Of a stretch of DNA of 64,000 bases, positions 22,413 to 30,607 are shown piece after piece. Both the position numbers and the translations under genes were made by a program. The notes beneath the pieces are model-generated. The model had not been told where the DNA came from and searched no databases. It saw only the letters and a list, made by a program, of their open reading frames with translations. Source of the DNA: Collinsella tanakaei YIT 12063 (GTDB taxonomy: Bacteria; Actinomycetota; Coriobacteriia; Coriobacteriales; Coriobacteriaceae). Positions within the stretch are counted from its first letter, which is position 1. The number at the start of each line of letters is the position of its first letter. Where the stretch lies: the NCBI RefSeq assembly GCF_000225705.1, contig NZ_JH126472.1:1-64000 (forward strand), read 5' to 3'.

Positions 22413-22486
22413 GGCCTCCCCTTCCTCCCCCGGGATGTTCTGAGGCGCAACGCGCCGAACACATCCCGGGGGAGGAAGGGGAGGCC
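22413..22486 (-). repeat. Conserved-loop hairpin, copy 1
   Basis: A perfect 26-bp inverted repeat (22413-22438 with 22461-22486) around a 22-nt loop (22439-22460). The loop carries the core GAGGCGCAACGCGCC, which can fold further. The loop is identical to that of the hairpin at 57371-57446, whose stem is unrelated. It begins 26 nt after the stop of the minus-strand epimerase gene and is followed on that strand by TTCTTGTT, so a terminator role is likely. Confidence 0.9.
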
Positions 22487-22511
22487 CCACCTACTTATAT
22501 ATATTGGTGCG

Positions 22512-23396
22512 CTAATGAACCGTCATCGAGAACGAGCGCTCGTCCACATCGCCCGGAGCCAGAATGATGATGTTGTCGCGATGCTCCAGCACATCGTCCT
22601 CATCCGGCATGCCGGCGTGGCCCGTCCAGGGCTCAACGGCAACAAACGGCGCATCCGGCTTGGCAGACCAAATGCCCACAAAGTCAAAGCCGGGGAAGTC
22701 CAGGCGCACGCCACGGCCGGAGACCTTGCTTACCAGGTCGATGGTATTGTTGGGCACGCTGCGCAGCACCACGGTGTCAAAGTCGAACAGACCGCGGTTG
22801 ACGGCGATGGCGTCGCTGTCCTGCAGGATATGGATGGGATCGGTATAGGAGATCATGCCGCCGTCGACAATCTTGGGGGAGTCGCCCGTCCAGGGCTCGC
22901 AAAAGCGCAGCTCGTAATCGTCAAAAGACTCATCCGTGGTACCGGGCATGGGCACGTTGAACGCGGGGTGGCCGCCCACGGCAAAGGGCATGGCGACGTC
23001 GCTGCTGTTGGTCACCTTGAAGGTTTGGGTAAGCGTGGCGTCGCCGGTGATGGCGTAGGTCATGTTGAGGGTGAAGTTGTAGGGGTACACGGCCAGCGTC
23101 TTATCGCTTTGGGTGAGCTCGAAGGTGACGGAAGACTCGTCCTGGGCGATCACCTTGTGCTCGAAGTCGCGCGCGAAGCCGTGGCGCGGCATGTGGCACA
23201 CGCCGGCAGAGCACTGCAGCTCTTTGGCGCCGGGCTCGCCCACCTGGGGGAACAGGACGGGAGAGGTCTTGGCCCACCATGCGGGGTCTGCCTGCCACAG
23301 GTACTCGTCACCGTTGAGCGCCAGCCCCATAAGCTGCGCGCCCTTGGTGTCAACGCGTGCGACCAGGCCGCCGCGCGAAAGCGTGATGATGGACAT
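22512..23396 (-). CDS. Aldose 1-epimerase family protein (LacX-like)
   Basis: 294 residues of the galactose-mutarotase fold. Recognisable parts are the N-terminal GGLVARVDTKGAQLMGLALNGDEYLWQADPAWWAKTSPVLFPQVG, HGFARD with a substrate His, and the C-terminal VAVEPWTGHAGMPDE. The pattern is closer to LacX/YeaD-like proteins than to classical GalM, so the substrate may be a phosphorylated or oligomeric sugar. The start at 23396 has AGGAGGAGCA, which excludes a 28-residue longer frame. No sugar operon is adjacent. Confidence 0.82.
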   Translation of the reverse strand: MSIITLSRGGLVARVDTKGAQLMGLALNGDEYLWQADPAWWAKTSPVLFPQVGEPGAKELQCSAGVCHMPRHGFARDFEHKVIAQDESSVTFELTQSDKTLAVYPYNFTLNMTYAITGDATLTQTFKVTNSSDVAMPFAVGGHPAFNVPMPGTTDESFDDYELRFCEPWTGDSPKIVDGGMISYTDPIHILQDSDAIAVNRGLFDFDTVVLRSVPNNTIDLVSKVSGRGVRLDFPGFDFVGIWSAKPDAPFVAVEPWTGHAGMPDEDDVLEHRDNIIILAPGDVDERSFSMTVH

Positions 23397-23619
23397 TGCT
23401 CCTCCTAAAAGCCGTGCTTGTGCATCGATTCCAGCTGCAGCGCCGGGTACGGTCGCGCAACACGCGCGGGCACCCGGCATACTTTCTCCATTCTACCGCG
23501 ATGCGGAAGCCCACCGGGTGCACACGCGTCCTCACGCGATGGCTAAACTGGTTAGGATGAGGGCAGCAAGCTCCTATAATGAAGTGCTTGACGACGCAGG
23601 TGAAAGGCATGGCGACATA

Positions 23620-24639
23620 ATGAACGCGCAGGTACAGAACACTTCCGCACATGAAGTTCGAGCGGCATGGATCGAGGCGGCTCGGCTGCGCACCCTACCG
23701 CTGGCGGCGTCGGGCTCGCTCATCGCCGCAGGACTGGCGGCGGCGCGCGGGGCCTTTAGGGTCGAGGTCTTTATCCTCATGCTTGTTGTCTCCGTGCTGC
23801 TGCAGGTTATTGCCAACTTTGCGGACGATTACGGTGACCTTGCGCACGGCTTGGACGATGAGACCCGTGTTGGCCCTAAGCGCGGCATGCAGAGAGGCAT
23901 TATCACACCACGGCAGATGAAGCGCGCGCTCTTTGGCACCTGTGCCCTTACCTTTGCGCTGGGATGCCTGTTGATTTGGGTGTCTTTCCTGCGCGGGCCC
24001 GCGCTTGACGGAAACGCCGTCGCCGCGATGGGCGTCTTTCTGGCATTCGGCGTCGCCGCCATTGCCGCCGCGGTCTTCTACACCGTGGGGCCGCACCCCT
24101 ATGGTTACATGGGACTGGGCGACATTATGAGCTTTATCTTCTTTGGCCTGGTCGCCGTATGCGCAGGCAGCTTTCTGTACCTGCATCGCTTTGATGCCGC
24201 ATCGCTGGTCGCGGGCGTGGCGCTGGGCCTGCCGGTAGCCGCGGTGATGAACATCAACAACATGCGCGATTCGCTGGACGATGCCTCCAAGGGCAAGCGC
24301 ACCATCGCCAACAGGCTCTATGAGCTGGGCGAGGGCTGCGGCGCAACCGTGCACGGACAGCGCGTAAACGGAGAGCAGGCCATGCGGATATACCACACGG
24401 CCCTGCTCTACCTGTCACTTATCTTGTTTGTCGCCTTCATCTTTGTCGTGAAGGGATTCTCGCTGCGCACCTTTGTTGCGGGCGCCGCAATCTGCCTGAG
24501 CTTTCAACCCCTTATGAGCGCGCTGGCAGGCATTGTGCAGGAGCCCGACCACACCAAGCTCGACCGCTTTATGGCGCCCACCAGCCTGGGCACCGTGGCC
24601 GTCGCCATCATGGTGACCATCTGCCTGGTGGTCGCGTAA
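23620..24639 (+). CDS. menA: UbiA-family prenyltransferase, probably MenA
   Basis: 339 residues with about eight hydrophobic helices. The two Asp-rich UbiA motifs are NFADDYGDLAHGLDD (near residue 63) and NNMRDSLDDASKGKRTIANRL (near 210). The pattern resembles 1,4-dihydroxy-2-naphthoate prenyltransferase of menaquinone synthesis, acting in the membrane. No other men genes are in the window, so MenA is inferred from sequence only. The start is uncertain: ATG at 23620 is chosen, with AAAGG rather far upstream; ATG at 23557 is an alternative. Confidence 0.8.
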   Translation: MNAQVQNTSAHEVRAAWIEAARLRTLPLAASGSLIAAGLAAARGAFRVEVFILMLVVSVLLQVIANFADDYGDLAHGLDDETRVGPKRGMQRGIITPRQMKRALFGTCALTFALGCLLIWVSFLRGPALDGNAVAAMGVFLAFGVAAIAAAVFYTVGPHPYGYMGLGDIMSFIFFGLVAVCAGSFLYLHRFDAASLVAGVALGLPVAAVMNINNMRDSLDDASKGKRTIANRLYELGEGCGATVHGQRVNGEQAMRIYHTALLYLSLILFVAFIFVVKGFSLRTFVAGAAICLSFQPLMSALAGIVQEPDHTKLDRFMAPTSLGTVAVAIMVTICLVVA

Positions 24640-24733
24640 CGGCCGTACGCACCGTAGCGAGGCCGCGGTAACGTGGAACCTGCAGCCGAAACATCCGCAG
24701 ACTCCACAGGCACGGCGGCCGCGCGGACGGGAA

Positions 24734-25525
24734 TTACGCCCTCACCGCGTCGGCATCGTCCAGATAACGCTTAAGGAACTCGCGAGTACGGGCATGCTGC
24801 GGGTTGCCAAAGATCTGCGCGGGAGCGCCCTGCTCTGCGATCACGCCCTTGTCCATAAAGACCACGCGATCGGAAACCGTGCGCGCAAAGGCCATCTCGT
24901 GCGTGACCACCACCATGGTCATACCCTCTGCCGCCAGCTTGCGCATAGCCTCAAGCACCTCGCCCACAATCTCGGGGTCAAGGGCGCTGGTGGGCTCGTC
25001 GAACAGCATGATCTTGGGGTTCATGCACAGCGCGCGGGCGATGGCGACGCGCTGCTTTTGACCACCGGACAGCTTGGCTACGGCGGCGTCGGCAAAATCT
25101 GCCAGGCCAACGGACTCCAAATGGTGCATAGCGGTTTGCTCGGCCTCTTGCTTGGTGGCTTTTTTCAGCGTGACCGGCGCCAGGGTGCAGTTGTCCAGCA
25201 CGTCCATGTTGTTGAACAGGTTGAATCCCTGGAACACCATGCCAATGTCCTCGCGCAGCTTATTCACGTCCACATGGTCGGCGGTGAGGTCGGAACCCTG
25301 GAACCACACGTGGCCAGCGTCCGGCGTTTCAAGCAAATTGATGCAGCGCAAAAGGGTCGATTTGCCCGAGCCCGATGCGCCGATGATGGTGACTACCTCG
25401 CCCGGCATAATATCCAGGTTCACATCGCGCAAGACCTCGAGATCGCCAAAGGATTTACGCAACCCCTCGATGCGCACCATGGGCTTAGCGCTTGCGCCGT
25501 CTGCGGTGGTATTGATCTGTGCCAT
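24734..25525 (-). CDS. Amino-acid ABC transporter, ATP-binding protein
   Basis: A 263-residue GlnQ-type ATPase. Walker A is [13 protein letters not shown], the Q-loop is near VFQGFNLF, the signature is [16 protein letters not shown], Walker B is [13 protein letters not shown], and the switch His is in [10 protein letters not shown]. It energises polar amino-acid import with the permease and binding protein encoded just upstream on the same strand. A GGAG element near the permease stop serves as its ribosome binding site. It ends the operon. Confidence 0.95.
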   Translation of the reverse strand: MAQINTTADGASAKPMVRIEGLRKSFGDLEVLRDVNLDIMPGEVVTIIGASGSGKSTLLRCINLLETPDAGHVWFQGSDLTADHVDVNKLREDIGMVFQGFNLFNNMDVLDNCTLAPVTLKKATKQEAEQTAMHHLESVGLADFADAAVAKLSGGQKQRVAIARALCMNPKIMLFDEPTSALDPEIVGEVLEAMRKLAAEGMTMVVVTHEMAFARTVSDRVVFMDKGVIAEQGAPAQIFGNPQHARTREFLKRYLDDADAVRA

Positions 25526-25528
25526 GGT

Positions 25529-26731
25529 TTATTTCTCCTCCACGTTGATGGGCTGGTCCGACGTGCCGCCAACCTTGACCGCGGCCACTTCCAAGCGGCG
25601 CGCCAAGCGGTTGAGCAACCACGAGGCAAGCATGGTGAGGCACAGGTAGATGATGCTGGTGATAAGCGCGGCATCAAACTGGCGATAGTAGGTGCCACCC
25701 ACCGTGGTAGTGGCGAACATGAGGTCAAACGTGCCGATGACGGAGAGTACTGACGAGTCTTTGATATTGATGATCAGCTCGTTAGACAGGCCCGGGATGG
25801 CAAACTTGACGCCCTGGGGAAACACAACCTTGCGCATGGCCTGCCACTGGGAGAGACCCAGCGAGCGCGCGGCCTCCGCCTGGCCCATATCCACGGATTC
25901 GATGCCGCCGCGCAGCACCTCCATCATGTAGGCGGTTGAGTTGAGCGTAATGGTCACCAAGCCCGCCGCAAACGTGCTCCAAATGCCGTTGATCTGCGTG
26001 GTGGTGAGATTGGTCATCTTAAAGAGGCCAAACACGCCAAAGAAGATGATCATGGCCTGGACCATCATAGGCGTACCGCGCACCACGGTGCTGTAAACCT
26101 TGGCAAAGCCGGATCCAACCACTTTGAGAAAACGGACAAAGTCGTTATCGGAACGGTCGACAACCTGAATGCGCAGGAACACAAGAAGCAACGCCAGGAA
26201 AAACGCGATGCTGGTACCAAAGACCGCCAACAGCACGGTGGTCTTAAAGCCCTCGTAAAACGTGCCGCGACCCTTGTACAAAACGTAGAGCATGCGCTCC
26301 AGCGTGGTCTCGGGCATAGACGTGGCAGTAGATGCAACCGCCCACGCGGACGCCAGGCCCATGCCAATGCGGTCCACCACCAGTACGGCGACAATAAGCC
26401 ACACCACGTAGGAAACATAACGCAGGAGGCGTGCCACAGCGGGCTTGGTAAACAAAGACTCGTCCGCATAGGTACGCCACTTAGCAAGCTTGAACACCAG
26501 GGCAACAGCGCTTAGCACCAGCCAAGCGATCAAGATGTAGTACATGACCACCTCGACCATGTAGGCGTTTGCCATAAAGCTCATTGCGGGACGAGGGCTA
26601 CTGGAAAGCATCGCGCCCAGGGCGGCGACGGCACTGGTAGCCAGCAATACATAGCGGTGGTCAGACAATATAAACGTTGCTAGACGGCCGCGGCTGTTTG
26701 CGCCTGCCGTCTGCGATTGATTGGAGCCCAT
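25529..26731 (-). CDS. Amino-acid ABC transporter permease with N-terminal membrane extension
   Basis: About 400 residues. The C-terminal half (from TFYEGFKTTVLLAVFGT, near residue 180) is a His/Glu/Gln-type permease with the ATPase-coupling EAARSLGLSQWQAMRKVVFPQGVKFAIPG loop. The N-terminal 170 residues add about three further transmembrane helices that ordinary permeases of this family (about 220-240 residues) lack. The extension has no recognised domain. The start at 26731 is favoured by GGGAG; an ATG four codons earlier is possible. It shares an operon with the ATPase and binding protein. Confidence 0.88.
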   Translation of the reverse strand: MGSNQSQTAGANSRGRLATFILSDHRYVLLATSAVAALGAMLSSSPRPAMSFMANAYMVEVVMYYILIAWLVLSAVALVFKLAKWRTYADESLFTKPAVARLLRYVSYVVWLIVAVLVVDRIGMGLASAWAVASTATSMPETTLERMLYVLYKGRGTFYEGFKTTVLLAVFGTSIAFFLALLLVFLRIQVVDRSDNDFVRFLKVVGSGFAKVYSTVVRGTPMMVQAMIIFFGVFGLFKMTNLTTTQINGIWSTFAAGLVTITLNSTAYMMEVLRGGIESVDMGQAEAARSLGLSQWQAMRKVVFPQGVKFAIPGLSNELIINIKDSSVLSVIGTFDLMFATTTVGGTYYRQFDAALITSIIYLCLTMLASWLLNRLARRLEVAAVKVGGTSDQPINVEEK

Positions 26732-26936
26732 GTCTTCTCCCATACCTCAATCAGTACTGTTGTGTTTGTTCTTGCAAATTGCCGCAAGACGCACGCCGGC
26801 CAATGTTCAACCGACGCGCGTCTGCGCAGTGCTTCTATGTTGCAAATGCACCCGGCCAAAACTTCGTCCGGCCAAGGGGCTGCCATCCAAACGTAGCGAC
26901 CGGAGCTCGCCGCCCCAAGCGCCACGCCGCATCTAT

Positions 26937-27863
26937 TTACATAGGCTGACGATCCATGCAGGCAGTCCACATGGCCTGACGGTCATCCTCGTTGATGCCC
27001 GCGATGATCTCGTTGATCTGGTCCAGCACCGCATCCTGCCCCTTGGCGATGGCGGCGTTGTCCGGCATGACGGAACCCTCGAACTTATCGGTCATCTCAA
27101 GCTCGACAAAGTCCGGGTAGGTCTCAAGCAGCTTGGGAACAGAAAGCATGGAATAGGTGACGATGTCGCAAGTACCGTTGTTGAGGTTCTCAACAACCAT
27201 GGGCACGGTCTCCGCCGGCGTCATATGGTTGATGTTGGGAATCTGGTCGATGACGTCATCGTACATGGTCGCGGCCTGACCCAGGATCGATGCGCCCTCG
27301 AGCTCGGCAAACGTGGTGGCCCCAGCGAAGGCGGAATCCTTCTTGGTAATCATGACAATGTCATCGTCCACGTAGGAGTCAGAGAACGCCGCGGCGGACT
27401 CACGCTCGGGTGTGACGGACATACCGGCGCACACAATGTCGATCTGACCATTGTTAACGGCGTCGATCAAACCTGCAAAGTCAAGTTTGACGGCGACGGG
27501 CTCAAGGCCCAGCTCCTCGGCGATGATCTTGGCAACCTGAACGTCATAACCGTCCGCATAGGCGCCCTTGACGTTCTCGATGGGAATGGTGAAATCGGAC
27601 TCTTCGGTGACCTGCCAGTTGTAGGGTGCGTAAGCCGCCTCCATACCAACTCGCAGGGTCTTGCCATCACCAAGGGTAGCCTTCTTATCGCTCTCCTCCG
27701 CGGAGCCCTTGTCCGCATCGCTCTCAGGCGCGGCGGGGCCGCAGCCGGTGAGAATCAGCATTCCGCCCATACCCAGGGCGGTAACACCGGAAAGCTTGAG
27801 AAAATCTCGACGTGAGCACTGGCTAGTTGCAGCAACCATCTGCTGCTTTGCGTTCTTGGTCAT
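26937..27863 (-). CDS. Extracellular amino-acid-binding protein (family 3), Tat-type lipoprotein
   Basis: A 308-residue substrate-binding protein. The leader holds SRRDFLKLSG, a twin-arginine motif, a hydrophobic stretch and a lipobox LILTGC, so it is probably exported folded by Tat and lipid-anchored at the Cys near residue 42. The mature part is a family 3 periplasmic-binding fold: TLRVGMEAAYAPYNW, GYDVQVAKIIAEELGL, then FAGLIDAVNNGQIDIVCAGMSVTPERE. The ligand is probably a polar amino acid; the exact one is not readable. It is upstream of the permease with a 205-nt gap. Confidence 0.93.
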   Translation of the reverse strand: MTKNAKQQMVAATSQCSRRDFLKLSGVTALGMGGMLILTGCGPAAPESDADKGSAEESDKKATLGDGKTLRVGMEAAYAPYNWQVTEESDFTIPIENVKGAYADGYDVQVAKIIAEELGLEPVAVKLDFAGLIDAVNNGQIDIVCAGMSVTPERESAAAFSDSYVDDDIVMITKKDSAFAGATTFAELEGASILGQAATMYDDVIDQIPNINHMTPAETVPMVVENLNNGTCDIVTYSMLSVPKLLETYPDFVELEMTDKFEGSVMPDNAAIAKGQDAVLDQINEIIAGINEDDRQAMWTACMDRQPM

Positions 27864-28435
27864 GGCGGTTCCTTCCGTTTATGAGCGCAATATCCCCTTC
27901 CGTGCCCCGCAACCGGAGGGGACCCATTCCCCTCCCCCTTGCAACTTAATGCGAGAAAGTTACGTGCACAATCGCCAAGGATAGCGTGAATGCGCAGCAG
28001 ACGCTAGCGCGCAATAAAGCGGCAACATTCACTTTTTGGCTCATTTGATGCGCTAACGGCGGCTCTTTTTTCACAACGAACAACGTCGGCGCCTCGCCTC
28101 TCACCATTCTCTTCATCCAATACCGCTTACGCATCGCTCGGTACACTAATAGTGCATTAATGCCTGTCATTCATTCATTACATCTTTGGACGAGTGCTTG
28201 AAGCATAGATATCTATTCATTAAAAGTTGCTTATTATCTATCTTTTATACAATAGCATGCGGAAGCATCCCCACCGGCCCCTCGACATATGCGCCACACC
28301 CCATGACACCCGCGCCGCGGCCGGGCATTCAAAAAAGAACATGATTCGCACACTAACGCTGCCACTATTTACGCACGCGGTCACGCCCTCTGCCTCGCCC
28401 CGCCCAGCGTCCCTGAGCCCCGCACCGCGCAACCG
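27864..28435. other. 572-nt intergenic region upstream of the binding-protein gene
   Basis: An AT-richer stretch (notably 28180-28260) with no supported gene. A GGAGGGG/CCCCTCC hairpin near 27914-27938 lies in the presumed leader of the amino-acid transporter operon. On the plus strand a TTGCTT-TACAAT pair with a 15-nt spacer occurs near 28228-28254, but no gene follows it. No T-box or amino-acid riboswitch signature was recognised. Confidence 0.5.
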
Positions 28436-28903
28436 CTACGCAAGCATCTCGAGCAACGCCGTGCAGCCGTTGACCACGTCCGCGTACGTCGCGTCAAAAT
28501 TGCCCGTGTACCAGGGATCTGCCACATCGCGCGATGAACCCGCGAACGAGAGCAGCTTTGCCAACTTGGCGCCGCCGTCTGCCCGGCACGCAGCATTGGA
28601 CGAGAATATCCTGGAAAGGCCGCGCATGTTCTCGCCATCCATACCAACAATGTAATCCCAGTCGCCATACTCGTCCCCACGCACCTGTCGGGCACGGTGC
28701 GGCACCACCGCGATGCCGGCGCGCTGCAAGCGCGAAACCGTGCCGCGATGCGGCGGGTTGCCGATCTCTTCCCTACTGGTCGCTGCAGAATCGGTGCGAA
28801 ACTCGCCCTCGCGACCCGCCTCTGCCACCAGGTGCGCCATCACGGACTGAGCCATGGTGCTCCTGCAGATGTTGCCGTGGCATACAAAGAGAATGCGGTA
28901 CAT
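28436..28903 (-). CDS. Low-molecular-weight protein tyrosine phosphatase
   Basis: 155 residues. The P-loop VCHGNICRS at residues 7-15 (Cys8 nucleophile, Arg14) and the general-acid Asp in VADPWYTGNFD near residue 125 define the LMW-PTP family. In bacteria these often act on tyrosine kinases of envelope polysaccharide synthesis, but no such kinase is adjacent. The start at 28903 (MYRILFVCHGN) has GGAGGACCC; the frame extends far upstream without a start signal. Confidence 0.93.
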   Translation of the reverse strand: MYRILFVCHGNICRSTMAQSVMAHLVAEAGREGEFRTDSAATSREEIGNPPHRGTVSRLQRAGIAVVPHRARQVRGDEYGDWDYIVGMDGENMRGLSRIFSSNAACRADGGAKLAKLLSFAGSSRDVADPWYTGNFDATYADVVNGCTALLEMLA

Positions 28904-28988
28904 GGGTCCTCCAGATTCGTCCGCGATGACGTTGCCACAAGCTAGCTTACCCGCAAACCGGCTTATCCACTGGAGTCGACAAACCTTG

Positions 28989-29162
28989 GGTATTAAGAAG
29001 GACCGTTTTTCAATGCCTAAGTGGTCCGTTTTAATACCTCTGTGAAAATCGGTATTATCCTTTACCACTTTTCTACGATTTTTTGGTCATCTTTAATACC
29101 GATTTCCAAATCGGTATTACAGCGTGTCATTTTTAGCATTCAAAATGGCACGCTGTAATACC
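28989..29162. repeat. Repeat island 1: three 50-nt dyads at 62-nt period
   Basis: Three units of exactly 50 nt (28989-29038, 29051-29100, 29113-29162) each begin GGTATTA and end TAATACC, separated by 12-nt linkers. Each unit is a symmetric dyad with its own inner arms: GGACC/GGTCC in unit 1, ACCA/TGGT in unit 2, and CAGCGTG/CACGCTG in unit 3. The central loops differ. The second linker extends the ends into a perfect AATACCGATTT/AAATCGGTATT palindrome. AT-rich, intergenic, between two minus-strand phosphatase genes. No flanking cas or transposase gene. Confidence 0.88.
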
Positions 29163-29244
29163 CATGCCACATGAAGCGCGCAAGTCAGTCTGCGGCCTCA
29201 ATCATGGACGTAGGACCAGGGCGGTATCTTGGCCACAGCTGACG

Positions 29245-29817
29245 CTACTCCAAGCGAATCGCCTGTTCAAAGCTAAAGACGCCGTCTTCAAAATCAAACA
29301 CCAAGATTAGACAGTTTCCCCAACCGCGGGCAAGCTCCTCTTTGGCGGCATGGTAGACCGCGCGCAAGAAGTTGTAGTTTGCGCCCCCATGGCTCACGGC
29401 AAGCACGCGCTCGTGCCCCTCTTGGCTCATAACCTGGGTTAGGGTCTCCACCATACGGTCTCGCACCCAATCCGACGAGTCGCCGCCAAACGGCAGGTAA
29501 TAGCTCACGCACTCCTCGGGCGTTTTGGCGCACAGGTAATCTGGCAGACCCTCTAGCTTGCCAAAGTTCATCTCCTTAAGACCGCGCAGACGCGTGTACG
29601 GCATGCTGGTCATAAGCTCAAGCGTATCGCTCGCGCGCTCGGACGTTGAGCAGTACACATGATCAAATGCGATGCCCCGCTCTTCAAAATACCTGCCTAC
29701 CGTACGAGCCTGCTCTCGTCCGCGGGCGGTAAGGGGCGAGTCGCACCACCCCTGCACGCGATGCTCAACATTGAACTGCGTCTCACCGTGACGTACCAAA
29801 TACAGTTTCTTGCCCAT
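29245..29817 (-). CDS. Histidine phosphatase family protein
   Basis: A 190-residue member of the phosphoglycerate-mutase-like superfamily. The phosphoacceptor motif is LVRHGETQFN (His near residue 9). The acid EMNFGKLEG and the second catalytic His in VLAVSHGGANYNF are present. The sequence resembles small broad-specificity phosphatases rather than true glycolytic mutases, so the substrate is open. The start at 29817 has GGAGGAGCACGC. It is divergent from the MarR gene. Confidence 0.9.
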   Translation of the reverse strand: MGKKLYLVRHGETQFNVEHRVQGWCDSPLTARGREQARTVGRYFEERGIAFDHVYCSTSERASDTLELMTSMPYTRLRGLKEMNFGKLEGLPDYLCAKTPEECVSYYLPFGGDSSDWVRDRMVETLTQVMSQEGHERVLAVSHGGANYNFLRAVYHAAKEELARGWGNCLILVFDFEDGVFSFEQAIRLE

Positions 29818-30032
29818 GCGTGCTCCTCCTCCGCATCGCGCCTTCACCGCAATCCAATCTTTGCGCCGCAGGCTTATCGTGCCACCTTGATAAAGAACCT
29901 TACGCACGGGCTAGACACATGTCCAATACCTATATCTTATCCAATGACATGCATAGCTGTTATAAATACTGGTATGTAAAACAGGTGACCATATCTTTTA
30001 GAGGGGCAGGTCGCAATATTTAATTCGGTACC

Positions 30033-30060
30033 TTGACATCTATCGAGCGCGGATTATACT
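30033..30060 (+). promoter_or_regulatory. Promoter of the MarR-ABC exporter operon
   Basis: A perfect -35 TTGACA (30033-30038), a 16-nt spacer and TATACT (30055-30060), about 32 nt upstream of the marR GTG start. The AT-rich stretch just upstream (ATACTGGTATG) could hold an operator, but no clean dyad over the promoter was fixed. Confidence 0.82.
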
Positions 30061-30091
30061 TGCCACGGCAATCAAAGGTAAGGAGAATTTT

Positions 30092-30607
30092 GTGAACGGT
30101 TCTGAAGAAGAGCGCAGAGAGGTGACGGCAAGCAACGCGATGCGCGGGCCAGTGTGCCCGGACCTGCCGGACGCCCCCGCCCTAGAGGAGGACCCCGTGA
30201 TGGCTCGCGCCGCGCGCATCCTCACCAACCTGGGATTCTGCGGTCACTACATGCACTTTCATCGCGGCGGCAGATCGGGCCGGGCGCCCATTTTGTGCCT
30301 GCTGGAGAAAAACGGCGGCACCATGTCGCAGCAAGCGCTTGGAGCGTCCTTTGATCTTAAGGCCGGATCGCTTTCAGAAATCCTTTCAAAAATGGAGGGC
30401 GGCGGACTCATCACCCGTACGCGCGACCGGCAAGATCGCCGTCAGCTCACCGTCTGCTTAACCGAAGCTGGCGCAGAGGCGGCCCGCTTGGAGACCGAAG
30501 CGCGCATTCGCTTTAGAACCCGCGCGTTTTCAAATCTCACCCCAGAAGAACAAGACCAGCTGGCCGACCTGCTCGACCGCGTGAAGTCCCGTTGGGAGGA
30601 ACTATGA
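30092..30607 (+). CDS. MarR-family transcriptional regulator
   Basis: 171 residues with a winged helix near the middle: SQQALGASFDLKAGSLSEILSKMEGGGLITRTRDRQDRRQLTVCLTEAG. The wing DRQDRRQ is typical of MarR. The C-terminal helices form the dimer. It starts with GTG behind AAGGAG and its stop overlaps the ABC gene start (ATGA), so it probably autoregulates the exporter operon and relieves it on ligand binding, as in other MarR-efflux pairs (inference). Confidence 0.9.
   Translation: MNGSEEERREVTASNAMRGPVCPDLPDAPALEEDPVMARAARILTNLGFCGHYMHFHRGGRSGRAPILCLLEKNGGTMSQQALGASFDLKAGSLSEILSKMEGGGLITRTRDRQDRRQLTVCLTEAGAEAARLETEARIRFRTRAFSNLTPEEQDQLADLLDRVKSRWEEL

Noticed and set aside
22413-22486. Insertion-sequence ends or a miniature transposon
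   Set aside because: No target-site duplication is visible, the inverted arms differ between copies while the centre is fixed, the opposite of terminal-repeat elements.
27946-28170. Possible 74-residue membrane peptide on the minus strand upstream of the binding-protein gene
   Set aside because: A hydrophobic C-terminus is present, but there is no ribosome binding site or recognisable family, and it lies in the presumed leader region.
28989-29162. CRISPR array (62-nt period, palindromic 26-nt repeat TAATACC-N12-GGTATTA)
   Set aside because: The putative repeat is conserved only in its 7-nt ends, the spacers are themselves inverted repeats, there are three units only, and no cas gene is in the window.
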